Shown: one piece after another, positions 1-9,109 of the stretch | Layout: each line of letters starts with the position of its first letter | Numbering within the stretch: the stretch's first letter is position 1 | Assembly (NCBI RefSeq): GCF_030732985.1 | Contig: NZ_JASHJX010000013.1 | Span: 1 to 64,000 of the forward strand | Length of the DNA: 64,000 nucleotides | Reading direction: 5' to 3' | Source of the DNA: Nioella sp. MMSF_3534 | GTDB lineage: Bacteria; Pseudomonadota; Alphaproteobacteria; Rhodobacterales; Rhodobacteraceae | Translations under genes and position numbers: made by a program | The notes under the pieces: generated by a model | Database searches by the model: none | Seen by the model: the letters and a program-made list of their open reading frames with translations, nothing else | What the model was told of the DNA's origin: nothing

Positions 1-302
1 CGGCCCCGCAACCTGCCGCCACCCCGGCAGCCACGGCGGAGACCCCGGCAGAGGTCGAGGAATCCGAGCCCGAATTGCTGAGCGCCCCGCGCGACGGCCG
101 CGAGGCGGATGATCTGAAAAAGATTTCCGGCGTCGGGCCGAAGCTTGAAGAGCTGCTCAATTCCATGGGCTTCTGGCATTTCGACCAGATCGCCGCCTGG
201 GGTCCGTCCGAAATCGCCTGGGTCGATGCGCGCCTCAAGTTCAAGGGCCGGATCGAGCGTGACAATTGGGTCGCACAGGCCAGCGAACTGGCCGGGTCCT
301 GA
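1..302 (+). CDS. nuoE: NADH-quinone oxidoreductase subunit E, C-terminal part (cut by window start)
   Basis: The reading frame is open from position 3 and ends at TGA 300-302. It encodes an Ala/Pro/Glu-rich linker followed by a roughly 65-residue helix-hairpin-helix (HhH) domain that begins DDLKKISGVGPKLEELL. The thioredoxin-like 2Fe-2S core of NuoE would lie upstream, outside the window. Alphaproteobacterial NuoE proteins often carry such a C-terminal HhH extension, and nuoF follows after three small genes, so NuoE is the natural reading. The identification is therefore inferred from the tail and the context, not from the catalytic core. The same domain recurs in the genes at 1191 and 2010. 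Confidence 0.7.
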   Translation, partial: APQPAATPAATAETPAEVEESEPELLSAPRDGREADDLKKISGVGPKLEELLNSMGFWHFDQIAAWGPSEIAWVDARLKFKGRIERDNWVAQASELAGS

Positions 303-412
303 TCCTCTGCCCTTTGACGAGCGGCCGGAACCCGGCACCCTTGCAGGGCGCGCTGTAGGGGCATGTGCCCTGTTTCGGGCGTCGGGATGGATGGCAGTCA
401 CAGGAGGCCGAC

Positions 413-1111
413 GTGATTCATGACTATGAAACCATGTTCAAAGGCCATGTGGAGCAGTCCGAACGGCGTCAGGCCAATGCTGACCTCATGGCTGAAATCC
501 TGTGGAGCTATGTGCAGCCGAAATCGGTCATCGACCTTGGCTGCGGGCTCGGGTTCTTTCTGAAATCCTGCAAGGCGCGGGGCGCGACGATCAAGGGCGT
601 GGATGGCGATTGGCTGGCACCGGGCGATAGTGTCATCGCGAAATCCTACCGGCAGACAGCCGATCTCAATCAGCCCTACACGGCCCGCAAGCGCTATGAT
701 CTGGCGGCCACGATCGAAGTGGCGGAGCATCTCTCGCCGGAGCGGTCGGAGGGGTTCGTGGATGATCTCTGCGCCTTGTCGGACGTGGTTCTGTTTTCCG
801 CCGGTGTTCCGGGGCAGGGCGGGGCCGGGCATATCAATCTGCGGTTTCAGGGCGACTGGGCGGCGATGTTCCAGGATCGCGGCTATGGGTGCTACGATCC
901 GATCCGCCGCCGCATGGGGGCGTTCGAGTCGGTCCTGCCTTGGCTGATGCAAAACGTGCTGCTCTACGTGAAGGACGGGGTGGAAATCGGCCCGGCCCTG
1001 GCCGAACATCGCATCCATCCCCGTGCAGCCTCTTACGTGTGCGATTGGCACTACAACAAGCGGGTCAAGACGTTTCAGCGCCGCTTGCGGGCCGCAAAAC
1101 GCAAGTCGTAA
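413..1111 (+). CDS. Class I SAM-dependent methyltransferase
   Basis: This is a 232-residue soluble protein with a Rossmann methyltransferase motif I (DLGCGLGFF, residues 41-49), followed by an acidic GVDGDW strand-2 end and an EVAEHLSPE motif typical of the family. The start is GTG at 413, because a perfect AGGAGG (402-407) lies 5 bases upstream; an ATG at 365 in the same frame has no ribosome site. The substrate cannot be predicted. It lies between nuoE and nuoF and shares their strand, but nothing in it suggests a complex I subunit. It may be a passenger gene of the cluster. Confidence 0.85.
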   Translation: MIHDYETMFKGHVEQSERRQANADLMAEILWSYVQPKSVIDLGCGLGFFLKSCKARGATIKGVDGDWLAPGDSVIAKSYRQTADLNQPYTARKRYDLAATIEVAEHLSPERSEGFVDDLCALSDVVLFSAGVPGQGGAGHINLRFQGDWAAMFQDRGYGCYDPIRRRMGAFESVLPWLMQNVLLYVKDGVEIGPALAEHRIHPRAASYVCDWHYNKRVKTFQRRLRAAKRKS

Positions 1112-1190
1112 CCCCTTTTCCAAGAAAATCCTTCACAGATCGGGGGCGGCTGGTGTCTACTTGCCGCAATTGGGAAACAGGGGAATTGTT

Positions 1191-1967
1191 ATGTCTGCAC
1201 AGAATGACAGCACCAGCTGCCATACGAACTGCCTGATTGCCGGGGTCGTCCTTGGGGTCTTGCTGTTCCTGATCCTGAAATTCGCCGCCGGGTGGGGCCT
1301 CTTGATGGCGCTGATCCTCGGTCTCGTGGTGGCGGTGCTTTTGACAATCGTGCTGCGCATGGTCTTGTGTGTCGAGAGCGGGGCAGGGGCGTCTGCCTCG
1401 ACGCCGGCATCTTCGCCCGCGCCAGCTCCGACAGCTCCGCCCGCACCGACCCCGACAGCTCCGCCCGCACCGGCACCGGCGGCCGCTCCGGAGCCGGAAG
1501 CCGCCCCGGAACCCGTCGCGGAAAGCGTTCCAGAGCCTGAACCCGAAGCCGCGCCCGAACCCGAAGCGGTATCTGAACCGGAACCGGCGGCAGAGCCGGA
1601 ACCGGAGGCGACGCCAGAACCCGAGGAAACCCCGACGCCAGTCGCCTCTGCGCCGGAACCGATCGAGGAAGAGGCCCCCGCCGCGCAACCCGCCGCCATG
1701 GAGGCCGCGCGAGAGGGTGGGCCGGATGATCTGAAGAAGATCAAGGGCGTGGGGCCGAAACTGGAGCAATTGCTGCACTCGCTCGGTATCTATCACTTCG
1801 ACCAGATCGCCGCCTGGGGGCCGTCCGAAGTGGCCTGGATGGATGACAATCTGCAAGGCTTCCGGGGCCGCGTGACCCGCGATGACTGGGTCGCGCAGGC
1901 AGGGCTATTGGCCGCAGGTGGAGAGACGGATTTCTCAAGAAAAGTTGACGGCGGGGATGTATATTGA
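1191..1967 (+). CDS. Membrane-anchored protein with C-terminal HhH domain
   Basis: The 258-residue protein starts at ATG 1191 after AGGGGA (1179-1184). Two hydrophobic segments (about residues 14-34 and 37-58) form a probable membrane hairpin. A long low-complexity Pro/Ala/Glu linker (about 63-175), rich in PEPE repeats, follows. Residues 179-245 form an HhH domain nearly matching the NuoE tail (DDLKKIKGVGPKLEQLL, then YHFDQIAAWGPSE). In sequence the domain resembles the COG3743 type, which is related to flap-endonuclease H3TH modules. The function is unknown. The location next to nuoE and the shared domain suggest duplication of the nuoE 3' end, and possibly a tethering or assembly role at the membrane. 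Confidence 0.8.
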   Translation: MSAQNDSTSCHTNCLIAGVVLGVLLFLILKFAAGWGLLMALILGLVVAVLLTIVLRMVLCVESGAGASASTPASSPAPAPTAPPAPTPTAPPAPAPAAAPEPEAAPEPVAESVPEPEPEAAPEPEAVSEPEPAAEPEPEATPEPEETPTPVASAPEPIEEEAPAAQPAAMEAAREGGPDDLKKIKGVGPKLEQLLHSLGIYHFDQIAAWGPSEVAWMDDNLQGFRGRVTRDDWVAQAGLLAAGGETDFSRKVDGGDVY

Positions 1968-2009
1968 CCTCTGGGAGGATGCGTTTGATCATCCAAGAGG
2001 ACAACCGAC

Positions 2010-2588
2010 ATGAAACTTGCAGAAGACATCTGGCTGGGATCTGTCGCGGCCCGTAACAACCTGATTGCGGCCGCGAACTACTCGGTCGCGTTCTACGGAA
2101 ATGCTGCGGTGCAGAGCTGGTCTTTGGGCCTGACCGCGCCGCAGGTGTTCTGGTCCGCGATGGCCCGTGCCTTCGACGACACGCCCGGAAATGCCGATGA
2201 GGCACCGGTTGCGGAAGCACCCGTCGCGGAGGCACCGGTTGCTGTTGCGCCGGTTCTGGCCGTGGTCGAGGCCGCTCCGGAGCCTGCCGTGGCAGAGCCG
2301 GACCCGGTCATGGTCGAGGAAGACATCCCCGCCGCGACCCCGGACGCTGCCACCCCCAATCCGCATCTGCTGGACGAGCCACGCGGCGGCGTGGCCGACG
2401 ACCTGAAACTGGTCAAGGGCATCGGCGCCAAGCTGGAGGCGGGCCTGAACGAGATCGGGATTTACCATTTCGATCAGTTGGCCGCGCTTGACGCGGCCGG
2501 AATCGACTGGCTGGACGAGCATCTGCCGGGCTTCAAGCGCAGTTGTGCGCGGTTCGATCTGGTCACGGGCGCAGGCGAATTCGTCTGA
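2010..2588 (+). CDS. Hypothetical protein with C-terminal HhH domain
   Basis: The 192-residue protein starts at ATG 2010 after AGAGGA. Its N-terminal 55 residues are mixed amphipathic sequence of no recognised family. A linker with PVAEAPVAEAPV-type repeats comes next, and an HhH domain ends the protein (about 129-190; DDLKLVKGIGAKLEAGL, then YHFDQLAAL). This third copy of the domain is the most diverged: the AWGPSE stretch of the other two is replaced by ALDAAG. A strong intrinsic terminator follows at 2618-2644. The function is unknown; it could be an accessory factor of complex I or an unrelated product of domain duplication. Confidence 0.75.
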   Translation: MKLAEDIWLGSVAARNNLIAAANYSVAFYGNAAVQSWSLGLTAPQVFWSAMARAFDDTPGNADEAPVAEAPVAEAPVAVAPVLAVVEAAPEPAVAEPDPVMVEEDIPAATPDAATPNPHLLDEPRGGVADDLKLVKGIGAKLEAGLNEIGIYHFDQLAALDAAGIDWLDEHLPGFKRSCARFDLVTGAGEFV

Positions 2589-2617
2589 TCCCGCCGCCAT
2601 AGCGCAGCAAAAACCAA

Positions 2618-2645
2618 ACGCGTCGGCCCGTCCGGCGCGTTTTTC
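2618..2645 (+). terminator. Intrinsic terminator inside the nuo cluster
   Basis: A 9-bp stem (2618-2626 with 2632-2640, one G-T wobble) closes the loop CCCGT and is followed by a run of T (2640-2644). This looks like a rho-independent terminator for the unit ending with the third HhH gene. nuoF downstream would then need readthrough or its own promoter. Confidence 0.7.
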
Positions 2646-2742
2646 CGTTTTCCGCTTGCGATTTGCGCCGCCGGACAGTGGACAATCCCCGCCGCTCTGC
2701 CGTAAACCGGGCCAAACCGCTAGCGACCCGAGGCCAGGCCAA

Positions 2743-2973
2743 ATGCCCGATGCCCCCCGGACTGTTTCCCCCCAGGCCCGCAAGGCCCGCATCGCCGCTG
2801 TCGTTATGGCCGTGACGATGATCTTGTGGATGGGGGCGCAGCTTGTGGGTGGACAGTTGGGCCTGCCCGTGCGCTATGTGTTTCTGTTCGACCTTGCGGC
2901 AATTGCGGCTCTGGTCTGGGCCCTGATCGTGACGTATCAGGTCTGGCAAGCCCGCCGCGCAGAAAGGGACTGA
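2743..2973 (+). CDS. DUF5337-type small membrane protein
   Basis: The 76-residue protein has a basic N-terminal arm ([10 protein letters not shown]) and two transmembrane helices (about residues 20-40 and 46-67), then a short charged tail. It matches my recollection of DUF5337 proteins, which are found beside nuoF in Rhodobacteraceae complex I clusters. Start ATG 2743 is chosen because it gives the usual short N-terminus, although the ribosome site is weak. It ends only 2 bases before nuoF, so the two are probably co-translated. No catalytic residues are visible. Confidence 0.75.
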   Translation: MPDAPRTVSPQARKARIAAVVMAVTMILWMGAQLVGGQLGLPVRYVFLFDLAAIAALVWALIVTYQVWQARRAERD

Positions 2974-2975
2974 GG

Positions 2976-4274
2976 ATGCTTCAGGACAAAGACCGGATCT
3001 TTACGAATATCTACGGCATGCACGACCGCACCCTCGCGGGCGCCAAGGCGCGCGGCCACTGGGACGGCACCAAGGACCTGATCGGTCTGGGCCGCGACAA
3101 GATCGTCGAGATCATGAAGGCGTCCGGCTTGCGCGGGCGCGGCGGGGCTGGTTTCCCCACCGGTCTGAAATGGTCCTTCATGCCCAAGGAAAGCGATGGC
3201 CGCCCGTCCTACCTGGTGATCAACGCCGATGAATCCGAGCCCGGCACCTGCAAGGACCGGGAGATCATGCGCAACGATCCCCATACGCTGATCGAAGGGG
3301 CACTGATCGCCAGCTTCGCCATGGGCGCGCATGTCAGCTACATCTATATCCGCGGCGAATATATCCGCGAACGCGAGGCGCTGCAGGCCGCGATCGACGA
3401 GGCGTATGACGCGGGCCTTCTGGGCAAGAACGCCGCCGGATCTGGCTTCGACTTCGATTTGTACCTCCATCACGGGGCCGGGGCCTATATCTGCGGCGAG
3501 GAAACCGCGCTCATTGAAAGCCTTGAAGGCAAGAAGGGCATGCCCCGGATGAAGCCGCCTTTCCCGGCGGGCGCGGGCCTTTACGGCTGCCCCTCGACCG
3601 TGAACAACGTGGAATCCATCGCCGTGGTGCCGACCATCCTGCGCCGGGGCGCGGACTGGTTCGCGGGCTTTGGCCGCCCCAACAATGCGGGCACCAAGCT
3701 GTTTGCCATCTCGGGCCATGTGAACAATCCTTGCGTGGTGGAAGAGGCGATGTCGATCAGCTTCGAGGAGCTGATTGAAAAGCATTGCGGCGGTATCCGC
3801 GGGGGCTGGGACAACCTGCTGGCGGTGATCCCCGGCGGCTCCTCCGTGCCGTGCGTGCGCGGCGAAAACATGCGCGACGCGATCATGGATTTCGACTATC
3901 TGCGCAATGACCTGCAATCGGGTCTGGGCACCGCTGCGGTCATCGTCATGGACAAGTCCACCGATATCGTGAAAGCGATCTGGCGGCTGTCGAAGTTCTA
4001 CAAGCACGAAAGCTGCGGCCAGTGCACGCCCTGCCGCGAAGGTACCGGCTGGATGATGCGGGTGATGGATCGCCTTGTGCGGGGCGAGGCCGAACTGGAA
4101 GAGATCGACATGCTGTTCCAGGTGACCAAGCAGGTGGAAGGCCACACGATCTGTGCCCTTGGCGATGCGGCGGCCTGGCCGATCCAGGGTCTCATTCGCA
4201 ACTTCCGCGATGAGATCGAGGACCGGATCAAGTCGCAGAAAGCCGGACGCGTCAGCGCGGTCGCTGCCGAATAG
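2976..4274 (+). CDS. nuoF: NADH-quinone oxidoreductase subunit F (NADH- and FMN-binding)
   Basis: The 432-residue protein is the NADH-oxidising subunit of respiratory complex I and sits in the peripheral arm on the cytoplasmic side. The [10 protein letters not shown] nucleotide/FMN-binding motif is at about residues 54-63. The N3 4Fe-4S ligands are Cys347, Cys350 and Cys353 (SCGQCTPC) plus Cys393 (TICALGD). The length is normal for the family. Start ATG 2976 follows AAGGGA and lies 2 bases after the preceding gene. All key ligands are present, so the subunit should be active. Confidence 0.97.
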   Translation: MLQDKDRIFTNIYGMHDRTLAGAKARGHWDGTKDLIGLGRDKIVEIMKASGLRGRGGAGFPTGLKWSFMPKESDGRPSYLVINADESEPGTCKDREIMRNDPHTLIEGALIASFAMGAHVSYIYIRGEYIREREALQAAIDEAYDAGLLGKNAAGSGFDFDLYLHHGAGAYICGEETALIESLEGKKGMPRMKPPFPAGAGLYGCPSTVNNVESIAVVPTILRRGADWFAGFGRPNNAGTKLFAISGHVNNPCVVEEAMSISFEELIEKHCGGIRGGWDNLLAVIPGGSSVPCVRGENMRDAIMDFDYLRNDLQSGLGTAAVIVMDKSTDIVKAIWRLSKFYKHESCGQCTPCREGTGWMMRVMDRLVRGEAELEEIDMLFQVTKQVEGHTICALGDAAAWPIQGLIRNFRDEIEDRIKSQKAGRVSAVAAE

Positions 4275-4276
4275 GG

Positions 4277-4711
4277 ATGCATCTGGCCCAGTTCAATATC
4301 GGCCGCATGGCCTATGAGCTGGACGATCCCCGCATGGCCGGTTTCAACCGCGGGATCGACATGCTGAACAGCATCGCGGAACGGTCCGACGGGTTCGTCT
4401 GGAAATACGAAACCGCCTTCGGGGGCGTTGTCCCCGAAGAGGTCGATGGCGACCCACGCATTCTGGTGAACCTGACCGTCTGGGACAGTGTTGACAGCTT
4501 GCGCTTCTATGTCTGGAACACGCTGCACAAGCATTTCGTGACCCGCCGGGCGGACTGGTTCACGCCGATGGACGAGGCCCATCTGGTGATGTGGTGGGTC
4601 CCGGAAGGGCACCGCCCGGATCTGGCGGAGGCTTTGGCTAAGCTGGAACATCTGCGCCAGAACGGAGAGACCGCAGACGCGTTCGGCTGGAATGCCGTTT
4701 CGAAGGCGTGA
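4277..4711 (+). CDS. DUF3291 domain-containing protein
   Basis: The 144-residue protein begins 2 bases after the nuoF stop. It shows the DUF3291 pattern: an N-terminal LAQFNIGRM strand, WDSVDSLRFYVW in the middle and VMWWVPEGHRP near the end. The family is predicted to adopt a dimeric alpha/beta-barrel fold like antibiotic-biosynthesis monooxygenases. No experimental function is known to me. Its tight spacing suggests it is translated with nuoF. Similar unassigned reading frames lie inside the Paracoccus complex I (nqo) cluster. Confidence 0.8.
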   Translation: MHLAQFNIGRMAYELDDPRMAGFNRGIDMLNSIAERSDGFVWKYETAFGGVVPEEVDGDPRILVNLTVWDSVDSLRFYVWNTLHKHFVTRRADWFTPMDEAHLVMWWVPEGHRPDLAEALAKLEHLRQNGETADAFGWNAVSKA

Positions 4712-4793
4712 CCGGGCGCTGTCCATCAAGCCCTTGATTATATGTGCAATAGGCCCCTAGGGTTCTTCAGATTTTTTTGACGGAGGCCATTCC

Positions 4794-5366
4794 ATGAAAC
4801 CCATTTCTCTCGCCATCGGCATTTCGCTCGCCCTGACCGGTCTCGCGCAGGCTCAAACCCTTGAAGATCTGATCGCAGGCGAGATGACTTTCTCGCTGGA
4901 GGAATATGGCGACCTTGTGCGCACCAATTTCCGCGTCTCGGCCTCCGGGCATTCGAACGGCATCGCCTACACGCTGACCGGCGAGCGGGGATCGTCCATC
5001 TTCACCGGCTTTTCCAATGATGGGGAGGATCAGGAATTCAACGATCTGCCCATGCCCCATGACGCGATTCACGTTGGCAGCAACTTTTCCATCACCTTTG
5101 ATGAACCGGTTCAGGCGCTGATCGTTGCAACGGCCAATGACAACGCCACCGGGGACGGGTTCGACTTTGTCATGACGCCGCTGGAAACCGTCGATATCGA
5201 GATGCAGGGCACCTTCATGCGCAGCGAGGACCATCGCGGGACGCTGGCGCTGTTCGTTCTGGTGGAGCCGAGCGACACCTGGGAAAGCCTCTCGGAGGAT
5301 GCTATTTCCGACGGGATCGACCTGGCGTTCTTTGCCTATCCGGTCTGGCCGCCCGCCTCAGAATAA
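4794..5366 (+). CDS. Secreted protein of unknown function
   Basis: The 190-residue protein has a clear Sec signal peptide (MKPISLAIGISLALTGLAQA, cleavage near residue 20). The mature part is acidic and strand-rich, with no cysteines and no recognised motif. ATG 4794 is supported by GGAGG in the preceding bases. It is likely periplasmic. An 82-base gap separates it from the DUF3291 gene, so it could have its own promoter; I could not identify one with confidence. Confidence 0.65.
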   Translation: MKPISLAIGISLALTGLAQAQTLEDLIAGEMTFSLEEYGDLVRTNFRVSASGHSNGIAYTLTGERGSSIFTGFSNDGEDQEFNDLPMPHDAIHVGSNFSITFDEPVQALIVATANDNATGDGFDFVMTPLETVDIEMQGTFMRSEDHRGTLALFVLVEPSDTWESLSEDAISDGIDLAFFAYPVWPPASE

Positions 5367-5417
5367 GTACCTGCGTCACGCCATCTGGCGGAGGGCGCAC
5401 CAAAACGGGAGGACGAG

Positions 5418-5903
5418 ATGGCAGACACGGAAACCACACCGGCGCGCAAAGGGTGGTTGACGCGAGAGCGCAACGGCATTGCGTCTTTCGCGGATCTGTC
5501 CCGTATCCTTCTGGCGGTGATCGCCGGTCTGGTGGCGTTCTGGCAGTTCAACCAGCAATGGCGGATCGAGAATGAACGCGGCGCGCGGGCGGCCTATCGC
5601 GAGTTCCTGATCATCTCGATGAACAACCCCGAGCTGTCGCGGCCCGACCTTCTGGACCAGGACGCGACCCCGATCGAGAACGAGCGCTATTTCTGGTATG
5701 TCAATCTGATGAGCCAGACCTTCGAAGAGGTCTTCGCCCATGTCCCCGAGGTCGACGCGTGGGTGGCCATCGCGGAAATCCAGATCGCCTTTCACTGCGG
5801 GTTCTACCTTGGCGACGACTATGATCCGTCGCTGTACTCCGCGCGGTTCCGGGAGACGGTTGACCGGATCATCGACGAGGACCCCCTCGGGTTCTGCTAC
5901 TGA
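5418..5903 (+). CDS. Single-pass membrane protein of unknown function
   Basis: The 161-residue protein starts at ATG 5418 after GGGAGGACGAG. One transmembrane helix is predicted (about residues 29-46, ILLAVIAGLVAFWQF), followed by a soluble acidic, Tyr/Trp-rich domain of about 110 residues. Two cysteines (HCGFY and the penultimate GFCY) are present. I do not recognise a family. It lies between the secreted protein at 4794 and another small membrane protein, all on the nuo strand. Confidence 0.65.
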   Translation: MADTETTPARKGWLTRERNGIASFADLSRILLAVIAGLVAFWQFNQQWRIENERGARAAYREFLIISMNNPELSRPDLLDQDATPIENERYFWYVNLMSQTFEEVFAHVPEVDAWVAIAEIQIAFHCGFYLGDDYDPSLYSARFRETVDRIIDEDPLGFCY

Positions 5904-6033
5904 CCTGTGTCCCATCTGCCCATGAAGCGTTCTGCGGCCCCTTGAAAGCGTTGATGAATCCTATCCGAAAGGGTAGACTGTATCCAAATGGCACCCGAAA
6001 ACGGGGCGAGTGGGTTCCTCTGTGGAGGCGGCA

Positions 6034-6327
6034 GTGACAGATCAACGTGCATATGACGGCGGCAGGCCGGTCTTGGTCGGTGTCTACCGGGTATGGGTGG
6101 TCGCCGTATTCGTGTCCTTCGCGGCGCTTGGCATCTGGCTGGGATATACCTGGGGTATTGGCGGCTCCATCCTCGGCACGGTGATCGGTGTGATGCTGGC
6201 AGGCATGGTCATGATGGTGCTGAACACGCCGGAGAAACTGGAAGCGGCGATTTACACGACGCTCGGGATCGCGTTCGTGGCGCTGATCATCTACCTGATC
6301 ATCGCCTATTGGGGCGTGCGGATCTGA
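6034..6327 (+). CDS. Small membrane protein with three predicted helices
   Basis: The 97-residue protein is mostly hydrophobic, with segments near residues 16-34, 37-57 and 71-92. The start is GTG 6034, because GGAGG (6024-6028) lies 5 bases upstream; a GTG at 6010 in the same frame lacks a site. No charged residues sit inside the helices and no family is recognised. It is one of several small membrane proteins between nuoF and nuoG. Confidence 0.65.
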   Translation: MTDQRAYDGGRPVLVGVYRVWVVAVFVSFAALGIWLGYTWGIGGSILGTVIGVMLAGMVMMVLNTPEKLEAAIYTTLGIAFVALIIYLIIAYWGVRI

Positions 6328-6450
6328 GCGGGGTGAACCGGCGGGAACGGGCCGATTCAGGCGGATAGCAATCGCCTGATATTGAATGTCAGACCGCAAT
6401 GCCCCCATTTTGGCGCAGGGTCCGACTACGCCAGCCAAGGATTTTGCAAT

Positions 6451-6852
6451 ATGTCTCGATGTTTTCCCCTTCTTGTTATGTGCCTGTTTTTGGCACAGCC
6501 GGCGCGCGCTGATGATTGGGATGTGCTGCGCAATGACCCGGTGCTGAGCGAGGGGCTGGTGGCCTTTGCCATCGCACGCCACATCCATAATCGCTGCGAC
6601 TCGATTTCCGCCCGGCGGTTGCGTGCGCTCGGGTTCATCAACAGCCTTGTCGGGCGGGCGACCGATCTTGGCTTTACCCGCTCGGAGATCGAGGATTTCG
6701 TCTTCAACGAAGACGAGCAGCAGCGCGTGCGCGCGATTGCCGATGCCCGACTGGCAGAACGCAACGCATCGCCCGATCAACGCGAAGGGTACTGCACCGT
6801 CGGCGAAGAAGAAATCAGTGCGAACAGTCAGATTGGCCGCCTTTTGCGGTAA
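6451..6852 (+). CDS. DUF5333-type secreted protein
   Basis: The 133-residue protein has a signal peptide (MSRCFPLLVMCLFLAQPARA) and a helical mature domain. The motifs VAFAIARHIHNRCDSISARRL and LGFTRSEIEDFVF match my recollection of DUF5333, a family seen beside nuoG in Rhodobacteraceae. Two cysteines, in NRCDS and GYCTV, may form a disulfide in the periplasm. The function is unknown. The recurrent position in complex I clusters is known for the family; any role in complex I is inference. Confidence 0.75.
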   Translation: MSRCFPLLVMCLFLAQPARADDWDVLRNDPVLSEGLVAFAIARHIHNRCDSISARRLRALGFINSLVGRATDLGFTRSEIEDFVFNEDEQQRVRAIADARLAERNASPDQREGYCTVGEEEISANSQIGRLLR

Positions 6853-6883
6853 CCTTTTCTTTCCAATTTCATGCTTCAAGCCC

Positions 6884-6908
6884 ATGCCCGCCCCCAAATG
6901 GCGGGCAT
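6884..6908. other. 9-bp inverted repeat upstream of nuoG
   Basis: Perfect arms ATGCCCGCC (6884-6892) and GGCGGGCAT (6900-6908) flank a 7-base loop. No T-run follows on either strand, so it is not a standard intrinsic terminator. It lies 32 bases after the DUF5333 stop and about 190 bases before nuoG, and may stabilise mRNA ends. Confidence 0.45.
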
Positions 6909-7094
6909 GCGCGCATTGGGCGCGGTCATATACCGTTGTATACCGGGTTATCGGCTTGAAAAATGCCGCCATCACGTTGCAAAAGCGCGTCAATCGCGGC
7001 ACTAGGGTGGCACGGCAATTTTCCGCGTGAATCCGGGCGGGGCTTGCGGTAGACACGCCGCCAACCGGAGCCAAGCGACGCGCAAGGGTGAAGC

Positions 7095-9104
7095 ATGACC
7101 GATCTACGCAAAATCATCATCGACGACAAAGAGATCGAGGTCGATCCCGCGATGACATTGATTCAGGCCTGTGAAGAGGCTGGGGTCGAAGTTCCGCGGT
7201 TCTGCTATCACGAGCGTCTGTCGATTGCCGGCAACTGCCGCATGTGCCTGGTGGAGGTCGTTGGCGGCCCGCCGAAACCCGCCGCCTCCTGCGCCATGCA
7301 GGTGCGCGACCTGCGCCCCGGCCCCGAAGGCCAGCCGCCGGTCGTCAAGACGAACTCCCCCATGGTCAAGAAGGCCCGTGAAGGGGTGATGGAATTCCTG
7401 CTGATCAACCATCCGCTGGACTGTCCGATCTGCGACCAGGGTGGCGAATGCGACCTGCAGGATCAGGCGATGGCCTACGGCGTGGATTTCTCCCGCTACC
7501 GCGAACCCAAGCGCGCCTCCGAGGAACTGAACCTCGGTCCGCTCGTCTCGACCGCCATGACCCGCTGCATTTCCTGCACCCGCTGCGTGCGCTTCACGAC
7601 CGAGGTTGCGGGCATCTGGCAGATGGGCCAGACCGGGCGCGGCGAGGATAGCGAGATCACCAGCTACCTCAATGAGACGCTCGATTCGAACCTGCAGGGC
7701 AATATCATCGACCTCTGCCCGGTTGGCGCACTGACCTCCAAGCCCTACGCCTTCACCGCCCGTCCGTGGGAACTGACCAAGACCGAAACCATCGACGTGA
7801 TGGACGCGCTTGGCTCGAACATCCGCGTTGACACCAAGGGGCGTGAAGTCATGCGCATCCTGCCGCGCAACCATGACGGCGTGAACGAGGAATGGATTTC
7901 CGACAAGACCCGCTTCATCTGGGACGGTCTGCGCCGCCAGCGTCTGGACACGCCCTATATCCGTGAAAACGGTCGCTTGCGCAAAGCCAGCTGGCCCGAG
8001 GCGCTTTCTGCTGCCGCTAACGCCATGAAGGGCAAGAAGGTCGCGGGCCTCGTGGGCGATCTGGCCCCGGTCGAAGCCGCGTTTGCGCTCAAAGGTCTGA
8101 TCGAAGGGCAGGGCGGCAATGTGGAATGCCGCACCGATGGCGCGAAGCTGCCTGCCGGCAACCGGGGCGCCTATGTGGGCACCGCGATGGTCGAGGATAT
8201 CGACAGCGCCAAGACCATCCTGCTGATCGGCACCAACCCGCGCGACGAAGCGCCGGTTCTGAACGCCCGCATCCGCAAGGCGTGGATCAACGGCGCGCGC
8301 ATCGGACTGATCGGCCCCAAGGCCGACCTGACCTATGACTACTACCATTTCGGGTCCGACCGGAAGGCGCTGACCGATCTGGTCGCCAAGGTCGAAGCCA
8401 AGCCCGATACGATCGTGATCGTCGGTCAGGGCGCGCTGCGCGAAGCTGATGGCGAAGCGGTTCTGAGCCAGGCATTGGCCTATGTCGAAGGTTGCGGCGC
8501 GAAGCTGATGGTGCTGCACACGGCTGCGTCCCGCGTCGGTGCGATGGATGTGGGTGCGGTGACCGAGGGCGGTCTGCCTGCGGCCATCGACGGGGCAGAG
8601 GTGATCTACAACCTCGGTGCCGATGAGGTGGATATCGCCGCTGGCCCCTTCGTGATCTACCAGGGCAGCCATGGCGACCGGGGCGCGCATCGCGCCGATG
8701 TGATCCTGCCGGGCGCGGCCTACACGGAAGAACAAGGTCTCTTCGTCAACACCGAAGGCCGTCCGCAACTGGCGCTTCGCGCGGGCTTTGCGCCCGGTGA
8801 GGCCAAGGAAAACTGGGCGATCCTCAGGGCGCTTTCGGCGGAACTGGGCGCGGCGCTGCCTTACGACTCGCTTGTGCAGCTGCGCAACGCGATCGTCGAC
8901 GCGGTTCCGCATCTGGCGATGATCGACGAAGTTCCGATGAACGAGATCGCGGCCCTGGAGCTGCGCGCACCTGCCGAGGCCGATTTCGTGCCAGCGGTGA
9001 AGGATTTCTACCTGACCAACCCGATTGCCCGCGCATCGGCCGTGATGGCCGAGCTGAGCGCTGCGGCAAAGGCGCGGTCTGAGGCCGCGATCGCGGCGGA
9101 GTAA
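7095..9104 (+). CDS. nuoG: NADH-quinone oxidoreductase subunit G
   Basis: The 669-residue protein is the large iron-sulfur subunit of complex I. The N-terminal ferredoxin domain binds N1b through Cys37, Cys48, Cys51 and Cys66. The next cluster uses His106, Cys110, Cys113 and Cys119, and a further 4Fe-4S cluster uses Cys158, Cys161, Cys164 and Cys208. The remainder is the molybdopterin-oxidoreductase-like domain. ATG 7095 follows AAGGG. The length is that of the Paracoccus/mitochondrial type; the shorter C-terminus than in enterobacteria is normal for this group. Confidence 0.97.
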   Translation: MTDLRKIIIDDKEIEVDPAMTLIQACEEAGVEVPRFCYHERLSIAGNCRMCLVEVVGGPPKPAASCAMQVRDLRPGPEGQPPVVKTNSPMVKKAREGVMEFLLINHPLDCPICDQGGECDLQDQAMAYGVDFSRYREPKRASEELNLGPLVSTAMTRCISCTRCVRFTTEVAGIWQMGQTGRGEDSEITSYLNETLDSNLQGNIIDLCPVGALTSKPYAFTARPWELTKTETIDVMDALGSNIRVDTKGREVMRILPRNHDGVNEEWISDKTRFIWDGLRRQRLDTPYIRENGRLRKASWPEALSAAANAMKGKKVAGLVGDLAPVEAAFALKGLIEGQGGNVECRTDGAKLPAGNRGAYVGTAMVEDIDSAKTILLIGTNPRDEAPVLNARIRKAWINGARIGLIGPKADLTYDYYHFGSDRKALTDLVAKVEAKPDTIVIVGQGALREADGEAVLSQALAYVEGCGAKLMVLHTAASRVGAMDVGAVTEGGLPAAIDGAEVIYNLGADEVDIAAGPFVIYQGSHGDRGAHRADVILPGAAYTEEQGLFVNTEGRPQLALRAGFAPGEAKENWAILRALSAELGAALPYDSLVQLRNAIVDAVPHLAMIDEVPMNEIAALELRAPAEADFVPAVKDFYLTNPIARASAVMAELSAAAKARSEAAIAAE

Positions 9105-9109
9105 GCGGA

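Noticed and set aside
398-1123. Long minus-strand frame opposite the methyltransferase
   Set aside because: It is a shadow of the methyltransferase gene in GC-rich sequence. The composition is His/Arg/Pro-biased without family features.
2093-2431. Ala/Ser-rich minus-strand frame opposite the third HhH gene
   Set aside because: It mirrors the low-complexity linker of the plus-strand gene and has no ribosome site or other support.
4728-4793. Promoter before the secreted protein at 4794 (TTGATTATAT region)
   Set aside because: The hexamers found do not have a matching partner at normal spacing; I could not support a promoter.
6927-7006. Promoter of nuoG near TATACCG repeats
   Set aside because: Matches to -35 and -10 were two to four of six with poor spacing; nothing convincing was left.
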